The notes: generated by a model not told the origin, from the sequence alone. A DNA stretch of 64,000 nucleotides from Homarus americanus (GCF_018991925.1 NW_024737068.1:11117676-11181675), one strand, 5' to 3'. Numbered from the stretch's first letter, positions 1 through 11,869 are shown. Numbers and translations: made by a program.

Positions 1-1717
1 ACGCTAGCTTGTGTGATGCGACGGGGACTAAGCCAGGTTTACATTAGCAAGAAAAAACGAATGAAAGATAAAACGTGATTATTTTTAAGTGAGAAATTGC
101 CTGAAAATTTAAAGTATGAACAGAATATATATGTTGATAACCACAAGGAAACAAGAAAACACGAAGTTCCCAGCGCTTTAGTGTAATTCACATCTTCAGG
201 GGAAATATTATCATCTACATACTTATTTCCTTCTCGCTCTCTCACCAACCCTCCCCATTCCTCTTATTTTCCCCCAAATGAGGACCTATTCCACAAGTCT
301 CTTATGACTTACTTCATGTATGATATACGTAGTCTTATACACGTTACTCTGGCAATGTGTGCCAGTTATTGCCCAGCTGGCGGCCCCGGGTGTTGTGTTA
401 TAAGTTTTTGGTTAGTGTGTCGTCTTATTACGAGTTGGTCTGGTGCTCTTTTGAGGACGTGGTTATATGTCCTTTATTGTAACTTCTTGTATATTTAATA
501 CTTTGTCTCGGGGCCGCCACACGAGTGTCACATTATGCCGTGAGGCAAAAACTTGAAGTGCGTCAAAGACAACTGAAGTTAGCGTCAACTACAGCGTGGG
601 CAGCGTACCAGAATTGTGACCAAATTATCTGGTATAAGCAAGTCATGATACACAGTGATTACCGACCCTCCCTCCCTCCCTCCCTGCGGTACGAGGTTAC
701 TGACAGTGACACAATTCAAGACAATTGCGGTGAAGGATATTAGCGGCGGGTTGTTACAAAGTTGCCGACGTACCATCCTCCGCCTCATAGACTTGTCAGG
801 TGGGTCTGTGTCCTGACCCAATAAGAGTAAACAACTTTATGAGAGCGGACTTTTGTGTGGGAAAGGAATAACATTATCACAGTTTGGGATGGATACACCA
901 TTAAGCCTTTCTTAGTAGTGAGAGCCAGGCCACCGGTGTCCATAACGAGAAACAAGAGTATCATTGTGAAGGCCATCAAGAGGTGAGGTATGACAAGAGT
1001 CGTGTTATGTTGAACTACAGGAAATTGTTCTGGATTAAGGGAGGAGAGGACCTCAAAGACAGATTGAGACTTACACACATTCACTCTGTTTAATTTCCTC
1101 TGGAGGGGAAAAAAACCCGCCTAAAAGACTCCATGTAATTCACTACAGGCAACATCTGACCCAGGTGAGAAGAGAGCGCATCCCAGGCTCCCTTCAAGCA
1201 GGAGGGCGATGGACAATCAAAGAGAAAAGTCGTGTCGCGGTTTTGTCCGAAGATTAAATATAACTCGTGAAACATTATGAGAGCCCCCTACCACAAGGCA
1301 GAGTGCACCAAAAGTTTAGCTCTTCGGCATATGTTTTCACCAAATTTTACGACACGACTTTTGTCTTTCATTGTACAGTCGGTTAAGAGAAGACTAGGTT
1401 TATGGACCCCAGAGTTAAGTGTTACAGATGGAGAGGTGGATCCCTTTAGCTGTGTGAGGGAAGGACAAAGATACACCCAAGGGAGGAGGGTCGAGATCAA
1501 CGTCTACACCCACCTGACACACTGACAACGAGGTGTAGAGTAACAACACCCGGATGAAATAGAGCTACATCAGGGACGAGGGAGGTTCTGATGACATTAA
1601 AAGAATAAGTGGCAAGGTAAGGGGAGAGAAGACACCTGACACTGAAGTGAATATTTTCTCAACACAGGAAGATCAACTTCAGTTTCCATGTTAGCTATCC
1701 TGGTGATACAGTCGAGA
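1..1717. other. Gene-less leading segment
   Basis: Unique-looking sequence. I find no recognisable protein similarity, RNA gene or tandem array in it. The only structure seen is the imperfect inverted repeat at 1213-1374, listed separately, and a short CCCT run near 666-684. Confidence 0.5.
1213..1374. repeat. Imperfect inverted repeat, 25-bp arms
   Basis: The arms at 1213-1237 and 1350-1374 match at 23 of 25 positions when one is reverse-complemented, sharing the core AAAAGTCGTGTCG. The loop is about 112 bp. It could be the ends of a small decayed DNA transposon or simply a hairpin. No flanking target duplication is evident. Confidence 0.6.
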
Positions 1718-1895
1718 GTTAGGTTAGGTTAGGTTAGGTTACGTTTGGTTAGGTTAGGCTTCATTAGATAAGATTAGGTGATGATAGGTTGTTAGATTAT
1801 ATCAGATTAGCAAGGGTTAGGTTAAGTTCATTAGGTTAATTTAAATAAGATCAAATTCGATAAGGTTAAGTCTGATTAGCTTTGGTTAGGTTATA
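1718..1895 (+). repeat. Interstitial TTAGG tract, decaying
   Basis: Several perfect TTAGG units at 1720-1740 are followed by increasingly degenerate GGTTA/GATTAG units to about 1895. TTAGG is the usual arthropod telomere motif, so this is an interstitial telomere-like tract and the main clue to the phylum. Confidence 0.75.
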
Positions 1896-1939
1896 ATTTC
1901 AAGAGCATCTCAGCATCTTTCTAGCAGTTGGTGGAGGGC

Positions 1940-1942
<3 letters not shown>

Positions 1943-2015
<73 letters not shown>
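1943..2015. repeat. (AG)n microsatellite, about 73 bp
   Basis: Pure AG dinucleotide run following the TTAGG tract. Confidence 0.95.
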
Positions 2016-2018
<3 letters not shown>

Positions 2019-2747
2019 ACAATAACAAAGGGTGCTGGAAGAGATAATTGCAAGATGACATAAAAAATAATAAAAAAGACAAACAATCAACTAAAATATA
2101 TAAAAAACAAATAATAAACAAGATGGGAATAAGTAAATAATTCAAATAATAACTGGAGTAATATTCAATAATTAGAATAAATAAAGAAAATAAACGTAAT
2201 GAAAGAATGAAACCTAAAAATATTACAAAAAATAAAGAATTAACATATTTGATAACAGAAAAAAATAAACAAGTAGAATATGATAAACAAACGAACTATA
2301 ATGAATGAATTAAATTGAATAAAGAAAGGAATAACAGAGAACTGATAAAAGAGGGAGATAGAAACTGGATAAAAGTGAGAGGAAATGGAAAACGAAGAGA
2401 GAAAAACTTCATAAAGGAAATGAAAAAAAGGAAAATAAGAAAAGGTGATAAAGGGAAGTAAGAGACAGAACTAAACACATGATAACTGATAATAAACGAA
2501 GAATGAGACAAAATAAGACAGAATCTAAATAAAAATTAATAAATAAATATAAAAGATTTGTTATATCTTATTTATTCTTTACTTAGTCTTAATTATCATA
2601 TTGTTAAACAAGTCTTATTTATTGTATATATTTCACCTTTATTCCACTAGTCAAAATTTTTTCTATGTTACCTATATTTTGGTGTCTATAATAATGGTAA
2701 TTTATATGTTTACTTAACCCACCATATTTTCTTCATTAAAAATTGGA
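2016..2747. other. A-rich gene-less spacer
   Basis: Strongly A-biased on the plus strand up to about 2560 and T-rich afterwards. No coding or repeat family recognised. Confidence 0.5.
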
Positions 2748-2876
2748 ACCTAACCTAACGTATACTGTCATGTCTAACCTGACCTACCCTCGCCTACTTT
2801 AACCTAACCTAACCTAGACTACTTTAACCTAGCCTAACCTCGCCTAATTTAACCTAACCTAACCTAAGCTCCATCT
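2748..2876 (-). repeat. Interstitial CCTAA tract
   Basis: Degenerate CCTAA units, the complement of TTAGG, interleaved with short variants such as CTAACCT-GACCTAC and CTTTAACCTA. Orientation is opposite to the tract at 1718. Confidence 0.75.
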
Positions 2877-2972
2877 CTCCTCTTCTCTTTCTGTCAATCT
2901 TTCTCTTCCCCTTCTTTCTTTTTCATTCGCATCATTTCTCTCTTTCTCTCTCCATGTCTTGTACCATCCTTT

Positions 2973-3020
2973 CACCCTTCAGGAGACATCACTACCCATT
3001 TCCATTCACCTCATCTCATC

Positions 3021-3065
<45 letters not shown>

Positions 3066-3090
3066 ACCCTTCAGGAAACATCACTACCCA
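2973..3090. repeat. Duplicated 26-bp segment flanking (CT)n
   Basis: A 26-bp segment beginning CACCCTTCAGGA occurs at 2973-2998 and 3065-3090 with one mismatch. The two copies flank the (TC)n run at 3023-3064, giving a period of 92 bp. The simplest reading is a tandem duplication whose internal pyrimidine tract then expanded. Confidence 0.85.
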
Positions 3091-3299
3091 GAAACAAACT
3101 TGCCAGCCAGAAGTGTCTAACAACTCTCTGGGTCACAGTGACGGATGCTGCTAGTTGAAAGACAGTCCGTGAGGTGTGAAGCCTGATTGAAAAACTACTG
3201 CAATAAATCGACTGTTTGGGAGTGTTGCCGAGTCTGTTGCAATGTTGCACTCCAGTTGAGAATATTAGCAAGAGGTGGTATTAGACAGAGAGTAACAGG

Positions 3300-3336
3300 G
3301 GGATGGATGGATGGATGGATGGATGGATGGATGGAT
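3300..3336. repeat. (GGAT)n microsatellite
   Basis: About nine near-perfect GGAT units. Confidence 0.95.
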
Positions 3337-3394
3337 ATGTATATGGATGAGATAAGATGGGTGGATGTAGGGGAATGGGCGAGAGAAATTATGG

Positions 3395-3640
3395 AAATAA
3401 TTAGGGAGGAATGTGGAAAGAAGGGAGAGAAGAAACACAGGGAAGGAGAAAAAATGAGAGAGAAAGAGAAAAAGAAAGAGATGAAAGGAAAGATAAACAT
3501 AAAAGGGGCAAAGAAGAAAAAGACAAAGGAGGGGTGAAGTAGGAAAGAAACAAAAAGGAAGAAGGAGAGAAACGGAAGAAGAGGGAGAGAAGAACGCGAG
3601 AAGAGGGAGGAGAAGAACGCGAGAAGGAGAAGAGATCAAG
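3395..3640. other. Polypurine stretch
   Basis: Plus strand is almost entirely A and G over roughly 240 bp without a fixed repeat unit. Open frames across it on either strand are composition artefacts rich in K/E or F/S. Confidence 0.7.
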
Positions 3641-3866
3641 AAAAGCGACCCCAGGCAATAAGTGGTTCCTATAACAGGTGCTCAGGCCATAAACAAACAG
3701 ACCTCTAGTATTACCACCCGACAACCATAACACACAAGCCTTATAAATAAATGTCCTGTCAATATAACTATCACTGGTGTACCACGAGCACGAACTCAAA
3801 TGACTACTTACTTTTTTTATTTTTAACTATATATACCTGTACTGTTTACATGTTAAGTCTATAGAA

Positions 3867-3957
3867 TATATGTACCAGTATATTTGTATTATCCGTGTAT
3901 ATATGTATGAAGTATATGTACCAGTATATTTGTATTATCCGTGTATATATGTATGAA
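3867..3957. repeat. 46-bp tandem duplication
   Basis: The segment 3867-3911 recurs at 3913-3957 with no mismatch seen, giving a 46-bp period. A third partial GTACCAGTAT-like start follows at about 3957. The identity implies a recent duplication in otherwise unique DNA. Confidence 0.9.
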
Positions 3958-4070
3958 CCAGTATGTGTGAATATATTTGTCGTCTTGGCACTTTCTTGTC
4001 ATTTTCTTCACTTGTCTAGCATCCCATTTACTCTCCTATATCCTCTTTCTATTTTTATTTAATATTATTC

Positions 4071-4073
<3 letters not shown>

Positions 4074-4112
<39 letters not shown>
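4074..4112. repeat. (CT)n microsatellite
   Basis: Pure TC run of about 39 bp. Confidence 0.95.
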
Positions 4113-4114
<2 letters not shown>

Positions 4115-4328
4115 ACACACTATTCCACTATCACTAATTCACCTTTTCTTCCCCACCTTAATAAGACTATTACTCTTTTCCCCGGCGCCTATAATCAGGA
4201 AAAGAAAAATATTGAGACAGAAAATTCAGGTTCAACCAATTTTTTTAGGAAGACTATGAACATTTTTTTGTCTCTGGGGAAAAATAAGAAGCGTGTTTCT
4301 CACCCATTAATTTATGTTTCCTAACCCC

Positions 4329-4494
4329 CAAAAAAAAATAAATAAATAAATAAATAAAATAAATAAAAGTAAATACGAAAATACAAAAATAAAATAAAGT
4401 CGATACTAATTGGTTATGAAACACTCTCTACCGTAACACATTTTCAGCCCTCAATATTACTGGATGTTAATGTACTAAAAAAAAAAAAAAAAAA
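4329..4494. repeat. (AAAT)n tract and poly(A)
   Basis: AAAT/AAATA units at 4329-4368 and an 18-base A run at 4477-4494. Either could be the A-tail of an unrecognised retroposon, but no body was identified. Confidence 0.8.
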
Positions 4495-4720
4495 CTAATT
4501 CTATAAATATCAAGTAAAAATCGGAGGTATTAAATTTCTGTATAAACGAAATGGATAAAAAAAAATAGTATCTATTCATGTTTAGTTAAACTCTGAACTT
4601 TTCACTCTCTCTCTATATAAACGTTAAAATCTGGTCATTTAAATCTGGACGCTTCAGTTAAAGTGGCTTATCTACGATACAGGAGGAACACTTCATTTAA
4701 GCTGACTAACTTGAAACGAA

Positions 4721-4848
4721 GAGAGAGAGAGAGAGAGAGATAGGGGAATAAGAAAGACATAAATACGAATAATAAGAAAAAAAAAGAGAAAACGGAATAG
4801 TAAAAAAGTGAGTGAGTGAGTGAGTGAGTGAGTGAGTGAGTGAGTGAG
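4721..4848. repeat. (GA)n and (GAGT)n microsatellites
   Basis: GA run at 4721-4741 and about ten GAGT units at 4807-4848, separated by A-rich sequence. Confidence 0.95.
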
Positions 4849-4974
4849 CGTGTGTAATCTATATATACCGTATACGTATGAAATAGAGACGTGACCCCTT
4901 ACACTCACCATAAAAAACGACACCACACAACAGCAGCTAACGGGACCATATATCTGCAACGTTCTCTCCTCGTC

Positions 4975-5390
4975 TGTGTCATTCTTCCCTCTTCTCTTCC
5001 CATCATTTTCTTTTACTCCTACGATTTCTCTTCCTCCCTGTCCAGCCCCCCCCTCTCTCTCTCTCTTTTTCCACTCCCTTTCTCTCTGCCTTTCTCCCCA
5101 TCTATCTTTCTGGGTATCGGTTTGTCTTTCTTTTCCTTATATTCTTACTTGTTTTATCTCAATTTTCTTCTAGTCATCTCTTTTATTCTCTCTCTTTCAC
5201 CTTATCAACCTCCTTTTGTGTATATTTCTCTCTCTTTCCTCAGCCTTTCTCTCCCTCTTTCTACATATACTCGCTTTCTCTCTCCATTTATATCTTTCCC
5301 ACACTTTCTCTTTTCCCATCTCTTCATCTCTCTCTCTCTCTCTCTTTTTCTCTTTACCCCTCCAGTCTTCACCAAACACCCCACCCCCCC
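4975..5390. other. Pyrimidine-rich stretch
   Basis: Plus strand is C/T-dominated with short TCTC runs. The open frames crossing it are composition artefacts rich in S, L, F and P. Confidence 0.65.
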
Positions 5391-5664
5391 CTACCCCGGA
5401 TTCGGTTTCATTTCAGGCCCCTTCACAGCTAAACACAATGGATCCAGGCGCTTGAGCATCACACACAACACCTAAATGAATCCACAACAACCGAACCTTT
5501 CCGCATTTCCTTTCCGCTCCATACACCAGTGCACACACACATCGTTTTCTCGATTTTTGCTGCACCATATTTCCGGACACGACCCTATGAATTTGTACGT
5601 ATTTTCCCCAGTGTGGTTGTAGCCTGGGTGGTACGTATTTAGGTAATTTTGTGGATTTGGCCCG

Positions 5665-6030
5665 AGCAGATATTCAGTCTCGATGTATTTTGGATCTACG
5701 GTTTATCAGGAGGTCTTCGAAGGATTATGCCACGAGTTGTATTTTCATTCCTATAAAGATATCAAGAAAGGTCTATCGGATATCCAAAGCCCATGAGGAT
5801 ATACAAATAAGTACAGATATATCTAAATTTCCACACGTTATCCCGTCCGTATATCGATATCTTAGATTATTTCTGGCTCGGTAACGTTAATTTACGGATA
5901 TATTAAAAAAAAATGGATATTCCGAATTTCTGAAAATGTAATTAGTACAGAGATATCCCCTTTTCCGTGCTGTTCCGGCCTATTTACGGATATTCCAAGA
6001 GGTTGTGTTGATATCGGAGGACCGTGATGG
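5665..6030. repeat. GATAT-rich patch
   Basis: Eleven GATAT pentamers in about 365 bp, mostly preceded by C, G or A (CGGATAT, CAGATAT, TCGATATC), with spacing of about 15-60 bp. There is no strict period, so this is either an ancient short-unit array or a cluster of dispersed motifs. Confidence 0.5.
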
Positions 6031-6124
6031 TGGAGATGAGTGGAGAGAGGTAAGGATCGCTTAACACCACATGTTGCTTCCCTTGCCCAAGCTGTGGCTG
6101 CCGGGATGGATCACCTACCGTTAT

Positions 6125-6331
6125 TTAGACGTGGAGAGGAGGGGGAAGGAGCGAGAGAAGAGGAGGGATGAAAAGAAAGAAGGGAGAAGGTAAAAATGGA
6201 AAGAGGATGATAGTCAAAAGAGAGAGAGAGAGAGAGAGAGAGGGGGGAGTGGAGGAAAGGTAAGGAAGGAGCGAGAGAGGAACAGGAGATGAAAAGGTAA
6301 AAGGTAGAAGGTAAATATGGAAAGATGATGG

Positions 6332-6422
<91 letters not shown>
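6125..6422. repeat. Polypurine region with (GA)n of about 90 bp
   Basis: Mixed purine sequence containing GA runs at 6219-6241 and 6333-6422. Two GGTAAAAATGGAAAGAGGATG-like segments (about 6189 and 6300) suggest a local duplication. Confidence 0.8.
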
Positions 6423-6425
<3 letters not shown>

Positions 6426-6530
6426 AACACACCAACAAAACAGAAGCGCTCGGAAACTCGATAATACAAACACGAACAACACATCCAGCTCTAGTGTGCC
6501 CGACACACACACACAACTACCCTCCCAGGT

Positions 6531-6532
<2 letters not shown>

Positions 6533-6561
<29 letters not shown>
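6533..6561. repeat. (AC)n microsatellite
   Basis: AC run about 90 bp upstream of the giant (TG)n. Confidence 0.95.
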
Positions 6562-6648
6562 AGGCTCTCTGAGAGGTGTGCAAGGATACCATTCAACAAC
6601 CACTTTGCTGCCATTAACACAAAGGACACGGACACAGTGATCTGTGTG

Positions 6649-7235
<587 letters not shown>

Positions 7236-7483
7236 GATGTGTTTGTGGCTGTCTGTCAATGATTTGAATTACTCTGTTTTGGTTGGCCTTTACATATGCG
7301 GGTATAATTATAAGCATGATTAGGTATGTTTATGGGTGTTTGATGTATGTGTGTGGATGTATGGAAGTGGGTGCTTGGATGTGTGCTGATGTGCTTGTGG
7401 GTGTTTGTCGATGATTCATAAAATGGTCTGTTTCTTGAAGTTTATTGGTGTGTGTGTGTGAGTACTACTGCTACCACCACCAC

Positions 7484-7500
7484 CAATAATGATAATAATG

Positions 7501-7565
<65 letters not shown>
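7484..7565. repeat. (ATA)n microsatellite
   Basis: AAT/ATA units, with two GATAAT interruptions at the left end. Confidence 0.95.
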
Positions 7566-7566
<1 letters not shown>

Positions 7567-7679
7567 GTTTCCTGATAAATACAGTAGCTAAAATCTGTCA
7601 AAAGGTCTTTTAACAAAAACATTTAGTAGATACAAGAAAAACAAAAAATATAAATAACATGGGATGAATCCACAAGTTA

Positions 7680-8490
7680 TTTACTAATGGTTGATGATTT
7701 TAACAATGGTTGGGATGGGTCTGTTTCTGCAGTGTTCAGTACGAGGTCGTAAGCACTGGAGTCAAACAACAATTCGTGAATGAGAAACTTGAGGTGGCAG
7801 GCAGTGGCGGTACGAGTATACATGATGCACCAGACACATGATGATGAACAGAGAGAACCGGGAAGACCAGTGTACCGAGTTTCTCCTGACAGGTGGTGTG
7901 ATAAAGCTAGAGAAGTCTTGCACGCCTTTGTCTGCACTTTCTCTAGAGATATTTGTTGTGTAACAGTTGAAGTTATAATGTTACTACTGCACTTCAACAA
8001 CTAAGATCTATAAGCCCGGTTTGTCATGTGTATTAACGCCGAGGAGCTTGGTGGAACTGGAGGGTGTTGGGACCCGTTGATGGGAGGAGGTGGAGCATAG
8101 TCGAAAGGGAGGTTAATGTGCATAACTGTGGTCTTGGCATGGTTGATGGTGACATGACTGATGGCGGTCCATTTCTAAACAGTTCATTATGTCCTGGAGA
8201 ATGATGTAGTTAGGAGCCGTGTTGCTGACAGTGATGCAATTGGTGAAATCATCAATATAAATTCAGCGAACGGGAGTGTAGTTCAGGATATCGTTTCTGA
8301 GGATGAGGAAGTATAGAGAACCCATTCTAGTACCCTGGGGGACGCCGCAGGTGAGTGACTGAGAGGTGGAGACTGCCCCTCAGACATGTTCTGTGTAGCT
8401 TGGCGGTATTCACTAAGGATGTCTGTGAACCATGAAATGAGACTTCTCCGAATCCCGTGTCTATGGCTTTGTTGATAGTTGTATTGTGAT
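7680..8490 (-). mobile_element. Decayed non-LTR retrotransposon RT fragment
   Basis: Read on the minus strand, this carries reverse-transcriptase blocks in their normal order. About 8400-8482 resembles the palm segment before the PQG motif (VNHNTTINKAIDTG, then ISWFTDILSEYRQ). About 8280-8350 encodes GVPQGTRMGSLYFLILRND, followed by IYIDD, the degenerate counterpart of YxDD (8235-8262). About 8120-8170 encodes HVTINHAKTTVMHINL, the usual N-K-T-VM block after the catalytic motif. At 7900-7960 the C-terminal LEKVQTKACKTSL segment appears. There is a stop just before IYIDD and the frame changes at least twice, so it is a dead copy. The clade is undetermined; jockey/CR1-like LINEs are the likeliest match. 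No 5' endonuclease part was seen. Confidence 0.8.
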
Positions 8491-8497
8491 TGACTGT

Positions 8498-8500
<3 letters not shown>

Positions 8501-8533
<33 letters not shown>
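8501..8533. repeat. (GT)n microsatellite
   Basis: GT run at the 5' edge of the minus-strand RT fragment. Confidence 0.95.
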
Positions 8534-8535
<2 letters not shown>

Positions 8536-9002
8536 TAGCAAAGTGCGTTAGTTTTGAAATATGTCTGTGGGTAAGTTTGTACGTGCTCAGAAATATTTGG
8601 TTGTTAGGAAATGTGCGGATGTTTGGAGGCGTATTATAAGATAGATATATTTGTAGTTGTCTGGCAGTGGGATTTTTATTGCATGTATGGATACGTTTGG
8701 TGTTTGCAAGTGTGTGCGTTTGGATGTGTTCGTTGGTGTTTATAAGTGTTTGAATATATGGTAGTGTGCTGTTGTTTAAAACGTATGTTTGATGAGTTAT
8801 TGAAGGAGTATGTTTGAATATGTTGGCGTGCGTCTGGAAACGTAGAGGGCGCGTTTAAAGATGTTCTGGGTGGTTAAAGGCAAAAAAATAGATAATAAAA
8901 GTAGTAAACTGAAAGACGTCATATTAAAGAAGAGGGACAAGCGTCTCGAACAAACAATGACTGGTTGCCATAAGCCTGTGGCCCGTTGGGGGAGAGTGAG
9001 AG
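8534..9002. other. Spacer, G/T-biased
   Basis: Rich in GTGTTTG-like words, possibly a degenerate derivative of a TG/TTTG array. No gene or element recognised. Confidence 0.4.
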
Positions 9003-9446
9003 TGAGTAGGCAGCTACCGAACAGGGAGGTACTACCGCCTGGGAAGATATTGGAAGCATAATGTGTTGTCTAATGGTAGACCCTGCTGCCGTATGGAATC
9101 ACGAAAATTGTGACCAAGTCCCAGGTTGCTGATCTGACTTTCTGCCTCATTTACACACAATTGCAGGATCTCAATTGTTTCTATTACATGACAAAACAAC
9201 ACACATATAGCGTTTCTCACTGTTGATTTTTTCATTCTTGCATTTCTTTGTATTTATTATTATCACAGTGTTGTTATTATTATTATTACCATTAATATTT
9301 TATTTTACTTTTTATTATAAATTTTATTTACTATGAATTATTATTATTATTATTATTATTACATTTTCGGCCCCCGGGCCCTGATGTGGGTCAGTGACCT
9401 GTGCCCGGGTGGGCTAATACCCGTAAAAAAACAAGAAAAAAAAACA
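9003..9446 (+). mobile_element. ATT-cored retroposon, copy 1
   Basis: First of four copies of one family in the window. Order on the plus strand: a unique body of about 240 bp (containing CTGACTTTCTGCCTCATTT and CTCAATTGTTTCT), an (ATT)-rich tract at about 9257-9361, a GC-rich block of about 65 bp at 9366-9426 (GGTCAGTGACCTGTGCCCGG), then CCCGT followed by an A-rich tail. A fixed 3' junction with an A tail and variable 5' ends points to LINE-type retroposition. It lies just upstream of the RTE-like LINE remnant. Confidence 0.75.
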
Positions 9447-9599
9447 CTATAGACTAAGCTTTCGGCACTGTACCGACCGCCAACATTTGCCCAAATATAA
9501 AGTTAGGTAACCCTTTACGGTTGGGGGAATTGTGGTTATCCTGGGCACAAACCAGTGACCGCCGCCACAAACTTCACAACGGTGTAATCAGGCTAACAC

Positions 9600-10230
9600 A
9601 GACTTGATTATAAATGAGTGGTTAAAGAAAATAAAGGCGAAGAAACTTAGTCAGAAGAAGTGAGTTTAGAGAATTTTACGATGACATTAAGAAGGACTGG
9701 AAACAACCTAAAAAGATTTTCTGGTGAGAAAAAATACAAAGAAACAAATGATGATGGCAAGAGACATAAGAGCAGGGCATAAGTAGGTCAGAGTAAATAC
9801 AACGATACAGTGATAATGATAGAGTAAAGAGAAGAAACAAGGAAATAAAGATCAAAATACCAGTTTTGGAAACAGAAGTTGAGGCACCTGTGAGCAACAT
9901 GAAAAATGATAAGACTTGAGGGTTTGATCAACTTCCAGCAGAACTTCTAAAACAAATGGACAGGACTGGGACAGAATGTTTGACTCAAAAGAAGATCTTG
10001 ACGATTTAAAATTATCTATATTTGTGTTATTCATTAAGAAACCAGGACCATAGCGACCACCCATTGTAGCTACGTCAGTTAGTTTCATCAGTACACGTAT
10101 AGAGTTGTATTTTATATATATATATATATTTTATTTTTTTACGGGGATTAGCCCACCCGGACACAGGTCACTGACCCACATCGGGGCCTGGGGGGCGAAA
10201 ATGTAATAATAATAATGATAATAATAATAA

Positions 10231-10303
<73 letters not shown>

Positions 10304-11720
10304 TAGTCATAATAATTCATAATAAATAAATTTTATAATAAAACAAACAAAAATAAAATAATAAAATAATGATGATAATAATACAGTAACTGTAATAATA
10401 ATAATAATTTTAATAATAAAGAACTATAAATACAAAAATGAAAAAAAGATCAAAAGTGAGAAACGATATATGTATGTTGTGTTGTCAATGGTAAGAGAAA
10501 CAATTGAGACCCTGCAATTGTGTGTAAATGAGGCAGAAAGTCAGATGAGCAACCTGGAACTTGGTCACAATTTTCGTGATGCCATATGGCAGCAGGGTCT
10601 ACCATTAGACAACACATTATGCTTCCAATATCTTCCCAGGCGGTAGTACCTCCCTGTTTGGTGGCTGCCTACTACCTACTATAGAATATAACAAAATACA
10701 TTGTGAGTCACCTGAAGACCATAATGGGTTTAGAAGGGAAAGAGGAACTAGAGAAGGTATATTTCGTTCCGGAATTTTCAGTGAAGGGGCTTTAGACTCT
10801 AAAGTTTAGAGGTTCAAAGATTTACTCGCCAGTCTTGTGGATTTTGAAAACTACTTAATAAAATAAAACAGTGGAAGCTGCAGAGTTACTAAACAATGAC
10901 TTTACAATTATGGTTTTGGGTTTGATACGGAGTTAGACAAGTTATAAGCCGTGATGAAAACTAAAATGTAATACATAAGAAAGCAACATCCAATATTCGG
11001 TATATAGATAGTGAAGAGGCGTAACAGAAACTGGTAGACAGATTAGTGGGCAAAGGTGAAGACATGAACTAATAGTTAATGTAGTATAAGCGGATATAAA
11101 GTTGTTTAGAAATATAATACAAATCACAAGAGAGAAACATTTTTGCAGGCGACAAGAAAATTAAACAGGTGGAAATTTTTGTATACTTGAGTTGTAATAT
11201 AACTTGTGATGATGAATGTGAAAGAGAAATAAAAGTAAGAATAGGTTAAGTGAAAACAGAACTTGATATTAGAAATCAGTTAAAAAAAAGTGAAACTAGT
11301 TCTAATTGAAGAAAGAGGAAGGAACATGGTAAAGGTCAGAGGCGTGGGGAAAGGAAACACGTGAAGGAGGCTTGAGGTCTTCGAAATCAGGTCCTTCAGG
11401 AGAATATATACTGACCGAAACACAAGCTAGGATCTACGGTACTAAGAGAGAACAGAGTAACGAGAAGAATGCTGGATATAGAACAAGAAAAACCGAGATA
11501 CTTTGGCTATATAACTAAGGCTGAGAGATTAGGGGGACAGAAATAAGAAAGGGGTAAAGCTGTGGGTAGGAGGGTTAGGTGATGACAGAGACTGATGAAT
11601 GAATGAAAGTAAAAGTTGTGTCCCCCGGTGAGATATATAACATGGAAATATTGGTAAAGAGATTAAAAACGTTTAAAGTATCTGGAGAGCCACTGTCACC
11701 CATCCTTGTACACGAGACGA
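9600..11720 (+). mobile_element. Decayed RTE-like LINE ORF2, split by an insertion
   Basis: The left half (to about 10127) encodes, with frameshifts, an RT segment of RTE/BovB type: GFDQLPAELLKQMDRTGTE near 9927-9983 and RTIATTH-like residues near 10048. The right half resumes after copy 2 of the ATT-cored retroposon: DHNGFRRERGTREGIF at 10717-10764, a degraded catalytic segment (IRYIDSEEA in place of the YADD region) near 10998, LVDRLVGKGED at about 11034, and AGDKKIKQVEIFVYL at 11145-11190 followed by a conserved CDDECEREIKVRIG segment. The last recognisable part is FGYITKAERLGGQK near 11502-11550. Stops and frameshifts are frequent and the catalytic motif is lost, so it is inactive. The upstream endonuclease domain was not found. 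Confidence 0.8.
10128..10680 (-). mobile_element. ATT-cored retroposon, copy 2, nested in LINE
   Basis: Minus-strand copy. On the plus strand it begins with a T-rich tail and ACGGGGATTAGCCCACCC, then the GC block, an (ATA)n tract at about 10203-10302 with irregular AT-rich sequence to about 10430, and the unique body to about 10680. It interrupts the RTE-like LINE and is inverted relative to copy 1, making a divergent pair about 680 bp apart. The body matches copy 1 out to about 9003, so these two are the longest copies. Confidence 0.8.
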
Positions 11721-11857
11721 GCACCTTAACCAAATGATTGAAAGGTGTGTGTTTGTGTGTGTGTAGATCCCTGTTTACATAAGGAAGTGTTCTAAGGTGT
11801 CTGTAAAGATGGGTTCCAGGAAGTGGAAAAGTCTACCAGAATGTAAGTCAGTGACAA

Positions 11858-11869
11858 CCCCCCCCCCAC

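Noticed and set aside
9530..9592. Possible minus-strand tRNA-like sequence (GGTTTGTGCCC)
   Set aside because: Three mismatches to the B-box consensus and no convincing A-box.
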